Of a stretch of 16,851 nucleotides of DNA, positions 14,012 through 16,851 are shown one piece after another. Position 1 is the stretch's first letter. Every line of letters starts with the position of its first letter. The notes beneath the pieces are model-generated. The model saw only the letters and a list, made by a program, of their open reading frames with translations. It had not been told where the DNA came from and did not search any database. This DNA comes from Myxococcota bacterium. Lineage in GTDB: Bacteria; Myxococcota_A; UBA9160; PR03. The stretch lies in contig JASJBO010000195.1 in assembly GCA_030066475.1 (NCBI GenBank), positions 1-16,851 of the forward strand, read 5' to 3'. The position numbers and the translations under genes are program-made.

Positions 14012-14860
14012 ATGGAACGCAAGGTCGTCTTCGTCCTCTCGACCAACTTCGCGGGCGCCCATTACGCCTCGCTGCTGCTGGGGAGCCACTCCAAGGCCGC
14101 CCACCTCGGCGAGACCAAGCGCATCCGCAAGACGCCCGGCACCAAGCCGATCTGCAACGCTTGCGGCGACGCCGACCACTGTCCCGCCTACCACGGCTGC
14201 GACGAGGCGAACATCGACCAGATGTTCGGACGGGTGTTCGCGAACCTCGGGCCTTCGATCGAGGCCCTCGTGGACTGCTCGAAGCAGCCGCGCTGGGCGG
14301 AGCGCTTCGTGGGCCGCTCTCCGGTCGCGCTCAAGTTCGTGCATCTGGTGCGCGACCCGCGCGCCCTGGTGCGGCGCTGGGCGGTCCACAACCAGCGCAC
14401 CCGGAGGCGCCTGCGCAAGCGCCTCACCCTGATGCGCAAGGCGCCGAGCCTGGCGCTGCCGGTCCTGGTGGCCCCCCAGAACCGGATGTGGATGTACAAG
14501 TGGCTGGCACAGAACCGGGCGATCACCAGCTTCCTCGCCAGGCACCGGCTCGATCACCAGATCGTCACCTACCACGACCTGGCGCGACACCCGGAGCGCG
14601 AGCTGCAGCGGCTGATGGGCTGGCTCGAGCTGAAGTACGAGCCGGAACAGGTCGACTACTGGGACTTCGAGCACCACGGATCCCAGAAGATCGAGTACGA
14701 GTGGGTGAAGAAGGAGCAGGCGCGCTTTCTCGATGCGCGCTGGAAGCGCTTCCTCGACCCGGTCGAGAGTCGCGCGATCGCCACCCACCCGCGCGTCGTC
14801 GAGTACCTGCGCGAGCTGCGCATCGAGGCCGGCGAAGACGGCCTGCTGCGGATCGGCTGA
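14012..14860 (+). CDS. Sulfotransferase-like protein with a four-Cys cluster, 282 aa
   Basis: The N-terminus FVLSTNFAGAHYASLLLGSH (7-26) sits where the 5'-phosphosulfate loop is expected, but in a relaxed form lacking the usual PRSGTT. The 3'-phosphate site LVRDPRALVRRW (112-123) with R114 is typical. IVTYHDLARHPERELQRLMGWL (184-205) matches the conserved late region of sulfotransferases. Between the two sites are C48, C51, C57 and C63 (CX2CX5CX5C), a possible metal or disulfide site. ATG at 14012 is chosen because the conserved core begins at residue 5. GAGAGG is only 1 nt upstream and GGAGG is 14 nt upstream, so initiation may be inefficient. The frame is open upstream to 13880 through the repeat, without protein similarity. 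It is too different from the preceding sulfotransferase to be a recent duplicate. The acceptor is unknown. Confidence 0.82.
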   Translation: MERKVVFVLSTNFAGAHYASLLLGSHSKAAHLGETKRIRKTPGTKPICNACGDADHCPAYHGCDEANIDQMFGRVFANLGPSIEALVDCSKQPRWAERFVGRSPVALKFVHLVRDPRALVRRWAVHNQRTRRRLRKRLTLMRKAPSLALPVLVAPQNRMWMYKWLAQNRAITSFLARHRLDHQIVTYHDLARHPERELQRLMGWLELKYEPEQVDYWDFEHHGSQKIEYEWVKKEQARFLDARWKRFLDPVESRAIATHPRVVEYLRELRIEAGEDGLLRIG

Positions 14861-14942
14861 GTCCGCCGCGCTGCCGGGGCGGAGATCGCCCTAGGCGCGG
14901 CGCCGAGGCCGGTCGTGTCCATGAACGGGAAGCTCGAGTCCT

Positions 14943-14961
14943 CGGCGGTGAGTGCCCGCCG
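14943..14961. terminator. Hairpin at the 3' end of the crotonase gene
   Basis: CGGCGG (14943-14948), a 7-nt loop and CCGCCG (14956-14961) form a stem immediately after the crotonase stop on the minus strand. There is no T-tract. It also lies downstream of the convergent sulfotransferase, so it could slow polymerase from both sides. The rest of the 101-bp convergent gap shows nothing. Confidence 0.3.
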
Positions 14962-15759
14962 CTACGGCTCGGACTGCGCGCGCCCCCGCGCCTGGACGGC
15001 CCGGCGGCGAGCGGCGATGTCGGCGGCCCGCACGCCTCGGGCGTGCTGGCGCGAGGCCTCGGACTCGATCCGCAGCCCCTCGCCGAGCGCCACGCGGTAG
15101 CCCTCGTCGTAGACGCGCTTGATCTCGAGCAGCGTGCGCCGGTCGCAGGACAGGATGTCGGCGGCCAGCGCGCGGCAGGTGGGCAGCAGGGCATCCGGCT
15201 CGACCACCCGGTTGACCAGGCCCCAGGCACCGGCCTGCTCGGCCTCCAGGAAGTTCCCGGTGAACGAGAGCTCCTTGGCGCGCCCGATGCCGATGCGCCG
15301 CGGCAGCAGCTGCGACAGCCCCCAGCCGGGCGCGATGCCCACCCGCGCGTGGGTATCGGCAAAGCGGGCCGCGCTCGAGGCGATCAGGAAGTCGCAGGCC
15401 AGCGCCAGCTCGAAGCCCCCGGTGATGGCGAAGCCGTTGACGGCGCCGATCACGGGCACCCGGCAGGCGCGCACCGCTCCGACCAGGTCGGCGTCGTCGA
15501 GCGCCCCGGGGCCGCGCTCGTCGCCCGTCTCGCCGCCCATCTCCTTCAGATCGAGCCCGGCGCAGAAGGCGCGGCCCGCGCCGGTGAGGATCACGGCGCC
15601 GATCTCGTCGTCGTCGTCGAGCGATCGGAACGCGCGCACCAGGGCCCCGCGCAGCGCCGTCGAGAGCGCGTTCATGGCTTCGGGACGGTTGAGCGTGAAG
15701 GTGGCGATGCCTTCGCGCTGCTCGACGAGCAGCACCGGCGGGTCGTTCGGCGTCGTCAT
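14962..15759 (-). CDS. Enoyl-CoA hydratase/isomerase (crotonase) family protein, 265 aa
   Basis: Crotonases bind acyl-CoA thioesters and stabilise an enolate in an oxyanion hole. The CoA-binding/oxyanion motif AFCAGLDLKEM is at 64-74, and the second oxyanion Gly lies in NGFAITGGFELALACD (108-123). E117 corresponds to Glu144 of rat mitochondrial hydratase. The second catalytic acid (rat Glu164) aligns with H137 in FADTHARVG, a substitution seen in a common bacterial subfamily with the sequence THARVG-PGWG. Simple hydration is therefore not assured; isomerase, hydrolase or another crotonase reaction is possible. The length is standard. ATG at 15759 has AGAGGAG about 6 nt upstream. The gene is divergent from the histidine phosphatase and convergent with the second sulfotransferase. 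It could serve beta-oxidation-type metabolism with the acyl-CoA synthetase at 2267-3901, though they are about 11 kb apart. Confidence 0.92.
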   Translation of the reverse strand: MTTPNDPPVLLVEQREGIATFTLNRPEAMNALSTALRGALVRAFRSLDDDDEIGAVILTGAGRAFCAGLDLKEMGGETGDERGPGALDDADLVGAVRACRVPVIGAVNGFAITGGFELALACDFLIASSAARFADTHARVGIAPGWGLSQLLPRRIGIGRAKELSFTGNFLEAEQAGAWGLVNRVVEPDALLPTCRALAADILSCDRRTLLEIKRVYDEGYRVALGEGLRIESEASRQHARGVRAADIAARRRAVQARGRAQSEP

Positions 15760-15782
15760 GGCTCTCCTCTCCAGAGGCGCAC

Positions 15783-15789
15783 TATGATA
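15783..15789. promoter_or_regulatory. Symmetric bidirectional -10 element, TATGATA
   Basis: The sequence reads TATGAT on the plus strand (15783-15788) and TATCAT on the minus strand (15784-15789), fitting the TATnATA form known for bidirectional bacterial promoters. Each direction would give a short leader retaining the ribosome binding site: to ATG 15835 for the phosphatase and to ATG 15759 for the crotonase. No clear -35 is seen on either side. Confidence 0.5.
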
Positions 15790-15834
15790 CGGCCCGCCCT
15801 CCCCCACGCCCCGAATCCCTGGAGGAATCCGACG

Positions 15835-16578
15835 ATGAGCGGGTTGCCCGCGGCCAACGCCTCTGCGCGGCGCGAGGAGCGCGTGCGGCAGGCGACACCG
15901 GCCGAGCTGATCCTGCTGCGCCACGGAGAGCCGGACTGGACGCCCGGCGGCGGGCGCTCGGTCGAAGACGCCGCGCTCACCGAGCGCGGGCGGCTCCAGG
16001 CGGAGGCCGCCGCGCAGGCACTCGCCGCCCGCGACTTCGACGCGATCTACGTGAGCCCGCTGCGCCGCGCCCAGGAGACGGCCGCGCCGCTGGCCGCAGC
16101 CACCGGGCTCACGCCGGTGACGGTCGACGGCCTGGCCGAGATCTCCGTGGCCCTGCGCGGCCTGACGCAGACCGAGGTGGAGGCCTACTTCACCCGCGCC
16201 GCCCAGCGGCGCCTGCGCGACCTCTGGGACGGGTGGCCCGGCGGCGAGGACTTCCGCGACTTCCACGCGCGCGTCACCACTGCGCTCGAGGCGCTGCTGG
16301 CCACGCACGGCATGCCGGCGCGGACCGAGGACGACTTCACGGTGTGGAGGGTGCCGGAGCGGCACCAGCGCATCGCGGTCGTCGCGCACGGCGGCACCAA
16401 CGCCGTGGCGCTCACCCACCTGCTCGACGTGCGCGCCGTGCCCTGGGAGTGGAACCGCTTCGAGTACGAGCTGGCCGCCTACGCGGTGGTGCAGGCGCGA
16501 CCCCTGGGCGTCGAGGGCTTCACCTGGTCGCTGGGCCGTTTCAACGAGGCCGGCCACCTGCGCGCCGCAGGGCTCTGA
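15835..16578 (+). CDS. Histidine phosphatase superfamily (phosphoglycerate-mutase-like) protein, 247 aa
   Basis: These cytoplasmic enzymes use a phospho-His intermediate to remove or move phosphate. The catalytic motif LRHGEPDW is at 28-35 with nucleophile H30. YVSPLRRAQETA (72-83) supplies the conserved Arg, E102 (LAEIS) is a candidate acid, and the second His is H185 in VVAHGGTNAV (182-191). A 21-residue Ala/Arg-rich leader precedes the fold. ATG at 15835 has GGAGGA about 8 nt upstream. The length is slightly above the usual 200-230 because of the segment around 136-178. Substrates in this family range from phosphoglycerate to phosphosugars and cofactor precursors, and none can be assigned. 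It is divergent from the crotonase over 75 bp, with a shared TATGATA element. The stop is 4 nt before the open frame that holds the permease remnant. Confidence 0.9.
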   Translation: MSGLPAANASARREERVRQATPAELILLRHGEPDWTPGGGRSVEDAALTERGRLQAEAAAQALAARDFDAIYVSPLRRAQETAAPLAAATGLTPVTVDGLAEISVALRGLTQTEVEAYFTRAAQRRLRDLWDGWPGGEDFRDFHARVTTALEALLATHGMPARTEDDFTVWRVPERHQRIAVVAHGGTNAVALTHLLDVRAVPWEWNRFEYELAAYAVVQARPLGVEGFTWSLGRFNEAGHLRAAGL

Positions 16579-16582
16579 GCGC

Positions 16583-16711
16583 TTGAGCGAGCGCCCGGAG
16601 CGTTCGGCGGTGGCGGGCCTGGTCGCCAGCTTCCACGCCATCATCTTCGCCTACGGCCGGCAGATCCAATCGCTGTCGCGGGCGGGCTACTTCCCGCGCT
16701 GGCTGTCGCTC
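16583..16711 (+). pseudogene. Remnant of an ethanolamine/amino-acid permease (APC superfamily)
   Basis: In the frame beginning TTG at 16583, codons from 16610 to 16711 read VAGLVASFHAIIFAYGRQIQ then SLSRAGYFPRWLSL. This closely resembles an internal segment of ethanolamine permeases (ASFH-II-A-GRQIYSLSRAGYFP). In intact proteins of about 450 residues this lies more than halfway along. Here nothing of the N-terminal half is present, because the phosphatase stop is at 16578. The family sequence that should follow WLSL (typically a THGTRKTPHVA-like loop) is replaced by the 56-bp repeat. The frame itself has no stop to the window edge, but the translation after 16711 is repeat-derived. I interpret it as a broken gene fragment of about 34 recognisable residues. 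It is possible, though less likely, that more permease sequence resumes beyond the repeat. Confidence 0.65.
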
Positions 16712-16722
16712 GCTCCGGCCTG

Positions 16723-16851
16723 GTGGACTTCGCTCGCCTGCGGCTCGCTGCGCGCTCCGGCTTCGCCTCCGCTTGCTTGTGGACTTCGCTCGCCTGCGGC
16801 TCGCTGCGCGCTCCGGCTTCGCCTCCGCGTCCTTGTGGACTTCGCTCGCCT
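16723..16851. repeat. 56-bp tandem repeat, at least 2.3 copies, running off the window
   Basis: Units begin with GTGGACTTCGCTCGCC at 16723, 16779 and 16835, an exact 56-bp period. Copies 1 and 2 differ at only two positions, near the unit end (CTTGCTTG versus CGTCCTTG). The third copy is cut by the window edge. The length is not a multiple of 3, so an open frame cannot encode a protein repeat in one frame. Related sequence occurs at 13831-13922. The total copy number is unknown. Confidence 0.9.

Noticed and set aside
12979..14860. The two sulfotransferases as a recent tandem duplication
   Set aside because: They share only the general fold motifs, differ in the PAPS loop, and one has a Cys cluster absent from the other.
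13834..16578. 914-codon plus-strand open frame across the second sulfotransferase, crotonase and phosphatase
   Set aside because: Only its last 247 codons are a real gene, the histidine phosphatase. The rest is out of frame with, or antisense to, recognised genes.
1..16851. Defence systems, CRISPR, transposases, phage genes, rRNA or tRNA genes
   Set aside because: I looked for these across the window and saw no characteristic motif, regular spacer array or cloverleaf. The only tandem array is the 56-bp repeat, which has no unique spacers.

Overview
This is a high-GC chromosomal window. Its codon use strongly favours G or C at the third position, and long antisense open frames occur throughout for that reason. 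It looks like a free-living, probably aerobic Gram-negative bacterium. The hints are an FtsH protease, a lipobox-bearing periplasmic-type thioredoxin protein, a penicillin-acylase family Ntn hydrolase, and FadD, crotonase and VOC genes of types common in high-GC environmental lineages. My guess is a Myxococcota- or Binatota-like genome, but this is inferred from gene style only and is weak. I saw no rRNA, tRNA, CRISPR array, transposase or phage gene.

Layout, left to right. At 1-3901, minus strand, lie the N-terminal part of ftsH, a beta-CASP metallo-beta-lactamase nuclease and an acyl-CoA synthetase. Divergent from these at 3989-4797 are a VOC-fold protein and a translationally coupled small membrane protein. 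At 4823-6214, minus strand, is a sigma-70 family factor with the best promoter in the window (TTGACA-N17-GATAAC). At 6520-12097, plus strand, is a tightly packed run: a lipoprotein with a SurA-like region and a DsbA-like CPFC domain, a penicillin-acylase family Ntn hydrolase, a sugar-lactone oxidase (ALO family), and a stand-alone double-PAS protein. The first three overlap by 4 bp each (GTGA, TTGA). At 12113-12856, minus strand, is a DUF4126 membrane protein. At 12979-14860, plus strand, are two unrelated-looking sulfotransferases separated by a degenerate repeat. At 14962-15759 (minus) and 15835-16578 (plus), a crotonase and a histidine phosphatase share a 75-bp divergent promoter region built around TATGATA. 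At 16583-16851 is a decayed fragment of an ethanolamine-permease-like transporter that runs directly into a 56-bp tandem repeat reaching the window edge.

How the genes may fit together. Acyl-CoA synthetase, crotonase and VOC protein suggest acyl-CoA metabolism, but they are in separate transcription units. The clearest functional unit is the lipoprotein/acylase/oxidase operon. Its DsbA-like member is translationally coupled to an acylase with 13 cysteines, which makes an oxidative-folding partnership a reasonable hypothesis. Nothing here is an obvious defence or mobile system. The most unusual material is non-coding: the repeat family seen at two loci, the transporter remnant beside it, and promoter architectures (two starts exactly 7 nt after a TAnnnT box, and one symmetric bidirectional -10) that suggest leaderless and divergent transcription.
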